This document shows, piece after piece, positions 43,986-54,800 of a stretch of 64,000 nucleotides of DNA. Numbering within the stretch: the first letter of the stretch is position 1; every line of letters starts with the position of its first letter. The notes under the pieces are model-generated. The model did not search any database. It was given only the letters and a program-made list of their open reading frames with translations, and was not told where the DNA came from. The stretch comes from DRPN01 sp964599235 (GTDB lineage: Bacteria; Bacteroidota; Bacteroidia; Bacteroidales; VadinHA17): assembly GCA_964599235.1 (NCBI GenBank), contig CAZRDX010000031.1, positions 1 to 64,000 of the forward strand. The letters run 5' to 3'. Both the position numbers and the translations under genes were made by a program.

Positions 43986-44268
43986 AAAGATCTGTTTTTC
44001 TGTCCGATCCATAATCTTCTCATTTCCCGTCCCGGTACAATCTTTCTCGCTGACCCCCATCTCATGGAAAGGCATCTTCCGGAAAGCGGGGATTTTCCGG
44101 CAAAAAGGAGCATCTTCGCACAGGTAGAAGCCGCTTCCTTCAAAGTCGGAAAAACCCGGATCACGCACCCCCCCTCACATCTTTCCTTCACACCACGATC
44201 TTGATCTGCACCCCTTCACGAACGGGACAGGGAACATTGCCTCATCTATTTTGTCTCATCTTCTTCCA

Positions 44269-46635
44269 TTATTTTACAACCGGTTCAAGTTCGCCGTTGA
44301 AAGTATACATAACTCCCGGTTCCGGATGCAGGAGGTAACGTTTTTCTCCGCTGATCAATGTTACCGGGACTTTTTTGTCAGCCTTGACAGCAATGATCAC
44401 AGGTTTGTGGTCTTTCCATGTGATATTGACGGTATATCCTCCCCGGGCCCGTAATCCCCGGATGGTCCCGTGGTCCCAGGCAGAGGGGAGAGCAGGGAGG
44501 AGATGGATCTCGCCGTTCCATGATTGCAGCAACATGCCGGCAATGCCTGCTGTTCCGCCAAAATTACCGTCGATCTGGAAGGGGGGATGGGTATCGAAAA
44601 GATTGGGCAGGGTAGAGCGCCGGAACAGCAGGAGGAGATGGTGGTACGCCTCCTCGCCCATCTGCAGCCGGTCGTAGAAGTTGATGATCCAGGCGCGGCT
44701 CCATCCAGTATGTCCTCCTCCGTGAGAGAGGCGTTTCTCGATGGTCTTCTTTGCCGCTTCGAACAGTTCGGGCTGAGCGGGAGTGATCTGATGCAGCGGA
44801 TAGAGTGCCAGGAGATGAGAGATATGGCGATGTCCGGGCCATGGTTCCTCATAGTCTTTGATCCATTCCTGAAGAGTGCCATCGCTGCCGATACGCAGTG
44901 GAGGGAGCCTGTCGAGAGCCCGGATCAGGCTGTCCCGCAGGGGCTCTTCCCCGCCCAGCACCTCCATGGCCTGAAGACAATGATCGAACAGGCCCCGTAT
45001 GATCTCAATGTCCATGGTAGCAGCATAGGTGAGCTTGGCGATTTTTTTTGTTCCGGGAAGGTAATAGGCGTTCTCAGGTGAGCTGGAAGGTGCGGTGACC
45101 AGGAACCCTTCGGGGCCGGGAGTGAGAAAATCGAGCACGAAGCGGGCTGCTCCTTTCATCAGGGGCCAGGCGGTCTCCCGTAGCCAGAGGGTATCGAGGG
45201 TAAAAGCATAATGACGCCACAAGGGGAAGGTCATCCACGGGCCGTCCATGGGGGTCAGTCCCCACGGGCCGTCCATGGCTCCCGTACGTCCGAAAGCATC
45301 GGTAAGATGGTGGAGGGTCCATCCCCGGGCTCCATACATCACCCGGGCCGTCACCGTCCCGTGACGGGCTACCTGCCGGAGGAAATGACCCAACGGCTCC
45401 ACACACTCCGGCAGATGAACCACCTCGGCCGGCCAGTAATTCATCTGAAGATTGATGTTGGTATGGAAGTCGGAGTTCCAGGGCGCCTGGAAATGTTCGT
45501 TCCAGATTCCCTGCAGGTTGGCAGGCAGACGTCCCGGGGCGCGCGAACTGGCCATGAGGAGATACCTGCCGTAATGAAAGTAGAGCGCAGCAAAAGAAGG
45601 ATCGTCCGCTCCTTCGCGGATCGCCTGCAGACGTCTGTCGGTGGGGAGCGTGTCCAGAGGTGTGGAGGGCAGGGTGAGCCTCACCCGGTCAAAGAGCCCC
45701 GCATGGTCACTTACGTGCCGCCGGTACAGCTCGTCCCAGGAGCGCGAGGAAGCCCGTGCGAGGGTGTTCAGACACGCCTGCTCGGGATCGATGCGACGAT
45801 CGAAATCCAGGGCCTCGGCATCATAGTCGGTATGCAGTGTGAGCAGGACGATCACCTCGTCCGCATCTTTCACGACGAGGGAGGTCCCGTCGTGAAGCAC
45901 CGTTCCTTTATGCACCTTCACCTGAGCCATGCCGGCAAAACGCATATGTCTGCCTCCCGGGCCCCGCAGAGTGTCGGGCGGGTCAACGATCTGACCGGTC
46001 ATCACCAGACGGTCTCCCTCGACGCGGGTGGCAGCATCACGGTCACGCTCCAGCAGAAAACGCCCTCCCACAACCCCTCCCAGGGCACGCATACGCATGA
46101 CCAGCACATCGTCGGGAGCCGAAACGAAGATCTCACGCTCATAGGTGACCGGGCCACAACGGTAGACAACACGAGCAACCCCCTGCTCGAGAAGAAGCTC
46201 CCGTCGATAATCCGTCACAGGCGACAGCGTATCCTCGCTGAGAAAAAAAAGATCACCGGCGGTCTGGTAAGAGCGTATACGGGGTGGCGTTCCGAGGAAA
46301 TATCTCTCAACCATTCGTGTGGCCTCTTCCCCCTTCTCTTCGAAGAGGAGCCTGCGCAGTTCGGGGAGATGTGCGAGCGCCTGACGGTTGTTGTTGTCGA
46401 GAGGTTGTCCTGCCCAGACCGACTCTTCATTGAGCTGCAGACGTTCATGCCGGGGATCCCCAAAGACCATGGCTCCCATACGTCCGTTCCCCACAGGCAG
46501 AGCCTCATCCCAGACGGTGGCAGGCTGTTTGTACCACAACCGCATCGACGGCTGCTCCCGCAACAACCCTCTCCCTTCTGTTCCTACAGGAAAGAAGAAA
46601 AAAACCAAAAGAAAAAGAAAACACATCTTTTTCAT
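44269..46635 (-). CDS. GH95 family alpha-L-fucosidase / alpha-L-galactosidase
   Basis: The protein has 788 residues from ATG 46635 (MKKMCFLFLLVFFFF), which provides the signal peptide. The GH95 start is typical: LWYKQPATVWDEALPVGNGRMGAMVFGDP, then LNEESVWAG and the RSYQTAGDLF stretch. The catalytic region shows HTNINLQMNYWPAE, corresponding to the Asn pair that activates water in Bifidobacterium AfcA. GH95 enzymes remove alpha-1,2-L-fucose, and some act on alpha-L-galactose. The mature protein is periplasmic or surface-bound. The gene is 121 bases downstream of the DUF5696-like gene and upstream of GH2, consistent with stepwise trimming of one glycan. The family call is strong. Confidence 0.95.
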   Translation of the reverse strand: MKKMCFLFLLVFFFFPVGTEGRGLLREQPSMRLWYKQPATVWDEALPVGNGRMGAMVFGDPRHERLQLNEESVWAGQPLDNNNRQALAHLPELRRLLFEEKGEEATRMVERYFLGTPPRIRSYQTAGDLFFLSEDTLSPVTDYRRELLLEQGVARVVYRCGPVTYEREIFVSAPDDVLVMRMRALGGVVGGRFLLERDRDAATRVEGDRLVMTGQIVDPPDTLRGPGGRHMRFAGMAQVKVHKGTVLHDGTSLVVKDADEVIVLLTLHTDYDAEALDFDRRIDPEQACLNTLARASSRSWDELYRRHVSDHAGLFDRVRLTLPSTPLDTLPTDRRLQAIREGADDPSFAALYFHYGRYLLMASSRAPGRLPANLQGIWNEHFQAPWNSDFHTNINLQMNYWPAEVVHLPECVEPLGHFLRQVARHGTVTARVMYGARGWTLHHLTDAFGRTGAMDGPWGLTPMDGPWMTFPLWRHYAFTLDTLWLRETAWPLMKGAARFVLDFLTPGPEGFLVTAPSSSPENAYYLPGTKKIAKLTYAATMDIEIIRGLFDHCLQAMEVLGGEEPLRDSLIRALDRLPPLRIGSDGTLQEWIKDYEEPWPGHRHISHLLALYPLHQITPAQPELFEAAKKTIEKRLSHGGGHTGWSRAWIINFYDRLQMGEEAYHHLLLLFRRSTLPNLFDTHPPFQIDGNFGGTAGIAGMLLQSWNGEIHLLPALPSAWDHGTIRGLRARGGYTVNITWKDHKPVIIAVKADKKVPVTLISGEKRYLLHPEPGVMYTFNGELEPVVK

Positions 46636-46756
46636 CACTGGCAATATTTCGTTTTCTAAAATAATCCTTTTCCCGATCAATACCCAGTGACCCCCCAAAA
46701 AATGGATCATCCTCCCGTACGAAATCGTCTCCACCGGCCGGATACCCGGGTCCTCT

Positions 46757-48850
46757 CTAACGCTTAATCACACCTTTTCCCACCTTTTCCCCATTGATCA
46801 CCAAAGGAGGGTCGATCTGCCATGTCCCGGCATCCCTGTCGACGGTAACCACGGTACCATCAGCGAAGATGGTCTGTTCTTTTCTGAAGGTATCATCCAA
46901 GAAATGATGGTCGGTCATTTCCAGGAGCCCCACACGCTTCTGCAAGGTGGTCACGATCTTGAGGATCTCCAGATCGAACCTGGCATCTATCTGCACATAG
47001 CCGGCATTGAGGATGCAGCGTAGCGGATCTTCAAAGCCGCCCGACTGGGTGATGATCGCATCATGGTAAACAAGGTTGTAGAGAGGCACCGGAACACATG
47101 CCCCTTCGTTGGCCACACTAGTATAGTCGACATACGGCACCACCCAGTCGGCTCCGTCCTCCGTACCCACAATACCGAGGTTGTTCCGTGCCCACGAGAA
47201 CATCCGGGCACGATATCTCATACAATCCGTTCTTGTCAGAGGATGCTCGGGATTGAAATCCTCGGTGGGAGGTACGTAGCCCATCACATCGAAAAAGATA
47301 CCGTCCAGGTGGATCCCATGATTTTCGATCAGGGTATAGTTCTTGATCACATGCCCTACAGCATAGCGGGCATCCAGGTAAGCGTTGTCGCCTCCCGCCC
47401 AATAGTTCATGAAAGCCACCTTCCCTTCTTTCCAGTGTTTTTCAAAACGTGTACCGGGAAAAACCAGGGGGCGTCCCTCGGCGGCAGATTCATGGATGGC
47501 AAACCGGGGATCGAAAGAGTGGGCACGGCGGTAATAATCGCGGTACTGGTCATCGTTGACACAGGTATATCCGAGCTCATGGCAGGTTCTGACGTACCTC
47601 CGGTAACCTTTCCATCCTCCGGCCTCGGGTGCCGGCGGTAATGGGTCGGGATGGCCCACATCGTAGCCCCCGTACGTCCAGCCGCACATCACCACATGGA
47701 TATTTTCGACGCCCATGTTTTTCAGTTCCAGCAATTGTCCGGCCAGTTCGTCGAAGGTCATCACGCTCGCGCCACTGTCTCCTTGCGGTCTTTGATGGCG
47801 ACTTTTGTACATATCGTACGAGAGAGCCGGGATGGCGGTGAAGGTACGGGTCTGTATCTTGACATAGGGCCGCAGATGGGCCGCACCGATCAGACGGGCT
47901 ACCCCGGGCTGACGGACGATCTTCTCTCTCAGCGAAACGAACTGTCCAATATCCTTTACATATTTTCGATACCGTTTGGCCAGGGAAACATAATTCCCAT
48001 CCGCAAGAAAATCCATCCTTATCCTGCGGGGATAACGGAAACGGCCGAGCGAAGCATACCAACGAGGTCCGATGACCGTAGGGCCGCCGGCGGGATGTTC
48101 AAAACGATAACCTGCATCATCCGGCGTCTCTACGATCATGATCAGAGAAGAGGAACCTGCCTTGAACCCCCACCACGACATCGACCAGCATTCGATATGG
48201 TTGGCCTGGATGAGACTGATTGTATCTCCCGTGACATTGTTCTCTCCCAGTCCGGGTACATATCTGAAAGGATGATAGTCATGAGGCCAATGACGGGGGA
48301 TCAGATTGCCCCGTCCCGTAGGGATCAGCGTATAATCGACATCCTCTGCCTGCAGCGGTCCGGGCCAGTCCAGTTGTTCCACAGCATCTTTCCCCTCAAT
48401 GACCATGATTTCGCAGACCACCTCCTCACGTTCCCCTTCCAGACAGAGATCCATCACCACTACCGGGTCGAAGGAGCCCCCTGCCGGATCGCCGAACCCT
48501 TTCAAGGTCACCCTCACACCCTTCATGTAACCTGTGCTGTATGTTTCCACACTTTTCTGCCCGGCCCCGGCCAGAGATCCCCGCCAGATCCTCCCTCCGT
48601 GGCGGACAAGGATATCTCCGGAGGAGGAAGGAGCCATCTTCCAGACTACCCTTCCATCATCCACCGCCATGGTAAGATCTTTTTCATGATAGAGGATTTT
48701 GTGCCTTTTCCCCCGGATGAGCCAGGTGTCCCCGGATCGTTTGACCTCCACCACGGGGCCTCCCCACTCCTCAGGAGAGGGCTCCTGTGCCGAAGATATC
48801 AACGGCATACAAAAGGAAAGAATCAGAAGGAGCCAGTGAATCCGTACCAT
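46757..48850 (-). CDS. Secreted DUF5696-like putative TIM-barrel glycoside hydrolase
   Basis: The protein has 697 residues with a signal peptide (LLLILSFCMPLISSAQ). The N-terminal about 280 residues are a beta-sandwich (VVEVKRSGDTWLIRGKRHKILYH ... DVDYTLIPTGRGNLIP). From about 290 the sequence has the rhythm of a TIM barrel: GVENIHVVMCGWTYGGYDVGHPDPLPP, CVNDDQYRDYYRRAH, HGIHLDGIFFDVMGY (a strand-end Asp triad typical of glycosidase nucleophile loops) and GTEDGADWVVPYVDYTS. A short C-terminal sandwich ends the protein. Layout and motifs resemble DUF5696/GH101- and GH129-type enzymes, but I cannot confirm the family. It is upstream of GH95 in the same region. Confidence 0.75.
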   Translation of the reverse strand: MVRIHWLLLILSFCMPLISSAQEPSPEEWGGPVVEVKRSGDTWLIRGKRHKILYHEKDLTMAVDDGRVVWKMAPSSSGDILVRHGGRIWRGSLAGAGQKSVETYSTGYMKGVRVTLKGFGDPAGGSFDPVVVMDLCLEGEREEVVCEIMVIEGKDAVEQLDWPGPLQAEDVDYTLIPTGRGNLIPRHWPHDYHPFRYVPGLGENNVTGDTISLIQANHIECWSMSWWGFKAGSSSLIMIVETPDDAGYRFEHPAGGPTVIGPRWYASLGRFRYPRRIRMDFLADGNYVSLAKRYRKYVKDIGQFVSLREKIVRQPGVARLIGAAHLRPYVKIQTRTFTAIPALSYDMYKSRHQRPQGDSGASVMTFDELAGQLLELKNMGVENIHVVMCGWTYGGYDVGHPDPLPPAPEAGGWKGYRRYVRTCHELGYTCVNDDQYRDYYRRAHSFDPRFAIHESAAEGRPLVFPGTRFEKHWKEGKVAFMNYWAGGDNAYLDARYAVGHVIKNYTLIENHGIHLDGIFFDVMGYVPPTEDFNPEHPLTRTDCMRYRARMFSWARNNLGIVGTEDGADWVVPYVDYTSVANEGACVPVPLYNLVYHDAIITQSGGFEDPLRCILNAGYVQIDARFDLEILKIVTTLQKRVGLLEMTDHHFLDDTFRKEQTIFADGTVVTVDRDAGTWQIDPPLVINGEKVGKGVIKR

Positions 48851-49191
48851 AGAAAAAAAGATGATCCCAAGCGTATCAGGTTGCCATCATTTTTAGTACG
48901 TCCCCGACAGGTAGCACCACTATCGTTCCTTTTCCGGCTCCACATTCCGGACCGTGGGCAGGTTCACCGGAAGGGGATCACCCTGATCACGTAAGAAACG
49001 ATCTTCCCGGCAGGAGATCTGCCGCCAGACATAGCGAAGACAGCGTGCATTGTTTTCCGACCTTTTCAGCAATCACGGGAGGAACACGGAATCACCCCAG
49101 AGGAGGTCATCCTATTCTTCCAACCACTTAGGAAGAGAAGAGTTCTTCGTTCGATACCTTTCCTCTTTCCTTCGGGGCTCATGCCGTCTTT
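48851..49191. other. Intergenic region upstream of the glycosidase group
   Basis: This 341-base gap lies between the sigma factor stop and the DUF5696-like gene start. A TACGCTTG on the minus strand (about 48867-48874) is one base from the -7 consensus and could start the downstream glycosidase transcript. A short GATCA/TGATC hairpin is present near 48978. No gene or RNA was recognised. Confidence 0.4.
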
Positions 49192-49776
49192 TCAGAGAAA
49201 AAGATAACAATACAGCATCAGCATGAGGGAAAGGTCGCAGAGATGATCTCGCAGAAAGCGCAAGGCTTTCACCATGTGGTTTTCCACCGTGTTAACCGAG
49301 ATCCCCAGCCGTTCGGCGATCTCTTTGTACGACAGTCCCTCTTCCCGGCTCAACAGGAAGATCTCCCGTTGTCGTACCGGCAACTCCTCAATGGTACGTT
49401 TCACCTTTTCCTCCAGCTCGGCGTATTCCATCTCCATCCCCGGGGTACGTCCATCCACCGGCTGCTGAAGCTCCTTGACACTGTTCAGCCATGCATTCTC
49501 CCGCACCCTCTTACGTATCAGAGAAATGGAAGTATTGTATGTGATCGTGAAAAGGTAGGAACGGAACGAAAGATGCTCCCTTAGTCGTTCACGTTTTTCC
49601 CACACCCTGAAAAAGACCTCCTGCACGATCTCCTCTGCATCTTCCCGGTTCTTCAACAGGGAAATCGCAAAGCGGAACACCCTTTTGCTGTAAAGCCGGT
49701 AAACGGTATCAAAGGCCGACATATCGTCCGCCCGTAAACGTTTGACCAGCTCTTTGTCTTGTATCTCCCTGGACAC
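49192..49776 (-). CDS. ECF RNA polymerase sigma factor (Bacteroidota PUL type)
   Basis: The protein has 194 residues. Region 2 spans about 20-90: VYRLYSKRVFRFAISLLKNREDAEEIVQEVFFRVWEKRERL, including the core-binding and -10-reading helices. Region 4 spans about 125-180: ELPVRQREIFLLSREEGLSYKEIAERLGISVNTVENHMVKAL, a helix-turn-helix for -35 recognition. The C-terminus is a hydrophobic tail (CDLSLMLMLYCYLFL), which is common in the FecI-like sigma of Bacteroidota. A strong ribosome site (AGGAGGTG) precedes ATG 49776. It lies downstream of SusD rather than next to the anti-sigma gene, which is upstream of SusC. Its partner is probably that FecR. Confidence 0.95.
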   Translation of the reverse strand: MSREIQDKELVKRLRADDMSAFDTVYRLYSKRVFRFAISLLKNREDAEEIVQEVFFRVWEKRERLREHLSFRSYLFTITYNTSISLIRKRVRENAWLNSVKELQQPVDGRTPGMEMEYAELEEKVKRTIEELPVRQREIFLLSREEGLSYKEIAERLGISVNTVENHMVKALRFLRDHLCDLSLMLMLYCYLFL

Positions 49777-49825
49777 CTCCTGTTGCCTCTTCTTTTTTAA
49801 GAAGTTCCGCCGTTTTAGAGCTTAA

Positions 49826-49833
49826 CAAAGATA
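49826..49833 (-). promoter_or_regulatory. -7 box upstream of the sigma factor gene
   Basis: On the minus strand the sequence is TATCTTTG, a perfect TAnnTTTG, 49 bases before the sigma ATG. A TTTG element is 25 bases upstream, slightly beyond ideal spacing. This suggests that the sigma factor has its own promoter independent of the susCD transcript that ends at the palindrome 200 bases upstream. Confidence 0.5.
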
Positions 49834-50039
49834 ACCTGAAAAAAGATATTTCCTTCTTCAAATGTATTTTTTTACGTTCCTTCCGGAACTTCCTTTCCAT
49901 AGCGGATAATTTTTCCGGAACAGGGTCATACAGAAACAAAAAGAAAACCCGGCCTGTAACAACATAATCGTACGGGAGTCCTCTCCTGCACTTAAGATGG
50001 TCATCCGGTATTTTTCGTGATTGCAATTTCAGGCGGAAC

Positions 50040-50071
50040 AAAAAAGAACCGGACCGATCGGTCCGGTTCTT
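50040..50071 (-). terminator. Terminator after susD: 28-base perfect palindrome
   Basis: Bases 50044-50071 are a perfect palindrome (AAGAACCGGACCGA and its complement). In minus-strand direction it is followed by six T (50045-50040). It lies 23 bases after the susD stop and should separate susCD from the sigma gene. The remaining bases of 49777-50094 hold no gene. Confidence 0.88.
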
Positions 50072-50094
50072 CCTGTTTCCGCTGAATGTCCCCG

Positions 50095-51798
50095 TCATTG
50101 GTTATAACCAGGATTCTGATCCGCTTCGGTCAAGGCATCATTTCTGTCGATCTCATTTTGTGGGATGGGCCACAGACCCGGTCCGGGAGTTCCGTAAGGA
50201 ATATCCCATTTGGCCTCGTTATCATCAGACAGAAATTTATAATAGAAATGACGGGGTATCTCATGGTTCTGTCCTCTTTGCTTGTAGGTTTTGAGCAATC
50301 CCCAGCGGGCCATGTCGAACAGCCGGAAACCTTCCATGGCCAGTTCAACCCTTCTCTCATGACGAACGATATCAATCAGACTACCGTCACCGGGTAAGTT
50401 ATCACCCAGGGAGCGAGGAGGCAGGTTCACGTCTTCACGTGCACGAACCATGTTCACATACTTCAGGGCATTCCCTTCATCGCCCAGTTCGGCATAAGCT
50501 TCTGCAGCAAGCAGATAGAGCTCCGCCAGACGCGAAAGGATGATGTCCTGTCCGCATTGTGCCCAGCTCATGTCGGTGTTGTTCTCCGTTTTCTTGGTAT
50601 TCATCCCCGAAGGAGACCATTTATAATTATAAAAGACCGAGTCGCCGTCGTGATATACTTTCGTCGTATGGAGCGTGTCACCTGTATTTTCATCGATATA
50701 CCAGTAATCGATCGGATCGGTATCCGGACCATGATAAATACCGTAAAACTCGCCCGGATACCAGATGGAATATTCTCTTCTGGGATCATTGGGTTCGTAT
50801 TCATCATACAGGTCTCGCTGAGGCAATGCATAACCCCAGCCACTGCCATGGATCTTTCTAAAAGGTCCATCAATGTCGCGGACGGTTCTCACCCACGGGT
50901 TGGTATTTCCGTAACCCGGTTCAGCCTCTGCAAACTCTACAGCCCAGATCGTTCCGGGATAAGGTTCGTTAGCTGTACGCCAGAAACCTTCATATTTACC
51001 CAACACAATTCCCTGATCTGCAGCTACGGCCACGGCATTCTCAGCAGCATCCCGTGCTTTTCTGAAGTATTCATCGGGATCGCCCGTACCGTCCCCATAC
51101 TTGATATAATCGGCATAATAGAGATATTCCCGTGCCAGGAAGGTGATGGCGGCAGCTTTCGTGGGCGCTCCTTCATAATCCGGCCAGCTCTCGGGAAGAT
51201 TTTCGGCGGCATATTCGAGGTCTTCAAAGATCTGGGCATATATCTGATCGACCGTTGACTTAGGCTGATAATATTCTTCCCTCGTCTTGAGCATTTTTGT
51301 GATCAGCGGGGCTTCACCCCAAAGCATCACGATGTTGGAATAAGCCCAGGCCCGAAGAAACCGTGCCACCGCCAGGGCCGGTTTCTGAGCTTCCGCATCA
51401 TAGGTGGGATCGGTGGATGTCGGTATCCCCTCCAAGGCATAATTGCTACTGGCAATACATTTATAGTATCCGTCCCAGTATTTGTAAAATATGGAGTATG
51501 TCGGGGGAGAAGCCCATCCATACCAGGAAGCCCTATTGGCACGGGAATACTCATCATCTGTCAACAAGTCGAAATTATTGATGTAATGTCCTCCCCTCAT
51601 GGCAACTGCACCACTCAGGTGGAACTGTATACGGCTAATACCGGCCAGAGCAGCCCGCATGGCGGTCTGTTCGTCAACGAAGAAATTACCAGGGCTGGGT
51701 GTATCCTTGGGGTACCTGTCCAGAAAATCATTTGAACAGCCCACACCCACCAGGGTAACCACTACGGCAACAATGAATGTTTTATATAATCTTTTCAT
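50095..51798 (-). CDS. SusD/RagB-family glycan-binding lipoprotein
   Basis: The protein has 567 residues with a lipobox LVGVGC (Cys21) followed by SNDFLDRYPKDTPSPGNFF, the standard SusD mature N-terminus. The helical TPR-like core includes YEGIPTSTDPTYD, ARFLRAWAYSNIVMLWGEAPLI and the family tail VRHERRVELAMEGFRLFDMARWG. The C-terminal sequence has LWPIPQNEIDRNDALTEADQNPGYNQ, another family hallmark. SusD proteins cap the SusC pore on the cell surface and bind the glycan. It is 24 bases downstream of susC and ends at a strong terminator. Compared with genes at the left of the window, base composition here is visibly less GC-rich. Confidence 0.96.
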   Translation of the reverse strand: MKRLYKTFIVAVVVTLVGVGCSNDFLDRYPKDTPSPGNFFVDEQTAMRAALAGISRIQFHLSGAVAMRGGHYINNFDLLTDDEYSRANRASWYGWASPPTYSIFYKYWDGYYKCIASSNYALEGIPTSTDPTYDAEAQKPALAVARFLRAWAYSNIVMLWGEAPLITKMLKTREEYYQPKSTVDQIYAQIFEDLEYAAENLPESWPDYEGAPTKAAAITFLAREYLYYADYIKYGDGTGDPDEYFRKARDAAENAVAVAADQGIVLGKYEGFWRTANEPYPGTIWAVEFAEAEPGYGNTNPWVRTVRDIDGPFRKIHGSGWGYALPQRDLYDEYEPNDPRREYSIWYPGEFYGIYHGPDTDPIDYWYIDENTGDTLHTTKVYHDGDSVFYNYKWSPSGMNTKKTENNTDMSWAQCGQDIILSRLAELYLLAAEAYAELGDEGNALKYVNMVRAREDVNLPPRSLGDNLPGDGSLIDIVRHERRVELAMEGFRLFDMARWGLLKTYKQRGQNHEIPRHFYYKFLSDDNEAKWDIPYGTPGPGLWPIPQNEIDRNDALTEADQNPGYNQ

Positions 51799-51822
51799 GA
51801 TCTGTAGATTTAATGCCTGTTA

Positions 51823-54800
51823 TTAAAATATAGCTTTTATACCCACAATAACCGTTCTGGGAAGGGGGATGCCGATAAGGGGATCCCTTCGTGTATCCAC
51901 CTCAGCCAGCGGGAATTTGGTGAAAGTATACAGGTTCTCTGCACTCACGTACAGGTTGAGGTCTTTCACAGCGTTCACTTCCTTCAGCATATCGCGGAAA
52001 CTGTAGCTGAGGCTGATCGTCTGGATCCTCAGATAGGAAGCATCCCGCAGCCAGAAAGTTGAGACCTGATCATTTTTACCGCTGTTTTTCTTATCCAGGC
52101 GGGGCAGGGTCCCGTTGGGATTGCGGGTGGGATGATACCTGTTGAGCAGATCCGCCACATCATTCTTGGCCCATGAGTAGAAGTAGTTGTATGCATGATT
52201 GGCCACATATTTATCAACATCCTGAACGCCGTTGAGCTGGATCTGGAAAGAAAATCCCCTGTAGTTCACCTTACCGACAACGCCGTAATAGAACCTGGGG
52301 TACCGACGGCCAATGATCCCCCGGTCTTTGGGAGTAATCACCGAATCTCCGTCCATATCCACCAGATGGATATCGCCGATATCCTTGCCTTTCCACTGGC
52401 CCGTTTTCTGTTCCTCATCCAGGATCAGACCGTCAGAAGTGTAACCGTAGAAAGAACGAACAGGATAACCTTCTTTAAGCCCCTGCGTTTCGAGGTTCTG
52501 TCCTGCCAGGTCCACCACTTCGTTCTTTACGTGGGTCAGGTTGGCACTGACATCGAAATGCCAGTCACCCGCAGTCTTCCTCCAACCCAGCATCATCTCG
52601 ATACCGGTATTTTTGACCTCGCCAGCGTTAATGGTCGGACTTCCGCTCACATAAGGGAAGGTGGATCCATAACCGGTGGTATAGGGCAGAGCCAGGCTGA
52701 ACAACAAATCGTGTGTGATCTCCCGGAAATAGTCAAAGGTAAAATAGAGAGAATTGTGAAGGAGAGTACCGTCGACCCCCACGTCCAGTTTGTCGGTCAC
52801 CTCCCATTTCAGGTCGGAGTTGATAGCTCTCATCAGGGTATACCCGGCAAAAGGAGACTGGTTCACCACCAGCTTCACTTGATTGAGGGTGGCCACCGTA
52901 CCATAAGTTGAGAGGCTGAGTACATTCCCCAGGGAACCATAGCTGGCCCGAACTTTCAGATCGTTGACCCATCCAACTCCCTGCATGAAACCTTCATTGC
53001 TAAGTCTCCAGGCAGCAGAGACTGAGGGGAAAACACCATACCTGTGGCCAGCGGCCAACCTGGATGACCCGTCCCTGCGGATCGTCCCGGTAACCAGATA
53101 CTTGTCTTTGAATGAATAATGAAGCCTGGCAAACTGGGAAATAAAAGCCCAGTCGTTGTACGAATCATCGTTGGTCTGCGTATTAGGGTCACCCGCACCC
53201 AAATAAGGAATATCGTTGTTGGGTGTGCCTTCCCGTCCGCCACTCAATGATTCAAAAACATTTTCCTCAGCCGAATACCCTGCCATCAGTTTGATACGAT
53301 GCAGATCGTTAAAATTATGCTCATAATTCAGCAACAGGTCGGTGCTCCACCACTGTGACTCACTCCGCGACTTCTGGATGCTGTTGATGGTACTTCCTTC
53401 CCAGTTCCAGGCAGGGTTGGTAGCAGCTGTAAAAGTAACCGTGTTCCCAAAAGACCTGGAGATATTGCCTCGTGCGGTGAAATCCAGATCTTTCAGGATA
53501 TGGAGGGTGAGGTAAACGTTCCCCCGCACACTCGTCCCTTTATTGTAGTCCGGCACACAGGCTTCCGCCCTCCATACAGGGTTGGGATGCATGTGTTCCA
53601 TGGTGGTGTTCCGGATGACTCCCCAGCTGCCATCATCTTCATAGACACGTGTTATAGGGACTTTGGCCATGAAAAGTGCATAGTTCACATGGTTGCCATC
53701 AGTACGGCTGGAACTGATCATCAAAGAGTTTCCAAAATCGAACAACTTGCCGATCCGGTGATCGGAATTGAAGGTAATGTTGAACTTCTTGTATGCTGTT
53801 GACAGAACCATTCCTTTGTTATAGTAATAAGAGGTGGAGAAATAGTAGTTAGAGTTTTCCGATCCTCCGGAGATGGAAAGGTCATGACGCTGGACATTGC
53901 CTGTACGGGTGAGTGCAGCATACCAGTCGGTGTTGACGGCATTATCCAAGGGCACATAAGAACCTTTTCCCTGGCCATTGGGGGCATTGGGATCCCACCG
54001 GTAACCGTAGTTCTGTTCGATGAACTCCTCACTGGGGAACTGGCTCTCCACAAGTCCTGCCGTTTCGAAGGCTTCCCGGTAGAGGTTGATCCACTGCAGA
54101 CCGTTGAGCAGTTTGGGTTGCAGGTTATTGGTTCCCTGCCAACCAAAGTAGGCGTTATAAGAAAGAGTGGGAGCTTTTCCTTTTTTCCCTCTTTTGGTGG
54201 TGACCAGGATCACCCCGTTTGCGGCACGGGCACCATAGATAGCAGCGGCAGAAGCATCTTTCAGTACGGAAACCGATTCGAAATCATCCTGATTGAGGCC
54301 GTCGATGCTGCTCATGATGACACCGTCCACTACATAAATGGGGGAGTTGGTGCCACGTATCGACTGGATCCCACGAATGGTTATTGTGTTTCCTGCACCA
54401 GGTCTTCCGGAATTACTGACCACAGAGAGACCGGCCACACGCCCCTGCAGGGCTTTCATGGGATTGGAGAAAGGCATGTTCTCCATGTCGCTGGTCTTCA
54501 CTGTCGAAACGGCACCGGTCAGGTCTTTCTTAATCGTCGTACCATATCCGATGGTCACCACCTCATCCAGGCTGAGTACTTCCTGTTGCATGACCACATC
54601 AATGGTCGTTCTTCCGGCCACAGGGATCTCCTGTTCTTTCATCCCAACAAAAGAAAATACCAGCGTGGCATCGGGAGGAACGGTAATAGTATATTTCCCC
54701 TCGGAATCCGTGATGGTTCCCTGGGTTGTTCCCTTCACATAGATGGTCACTCCCGGCAAAGGATTCCCGCTCTCATCCGTTACAGTCCCCTGAACAGTGA

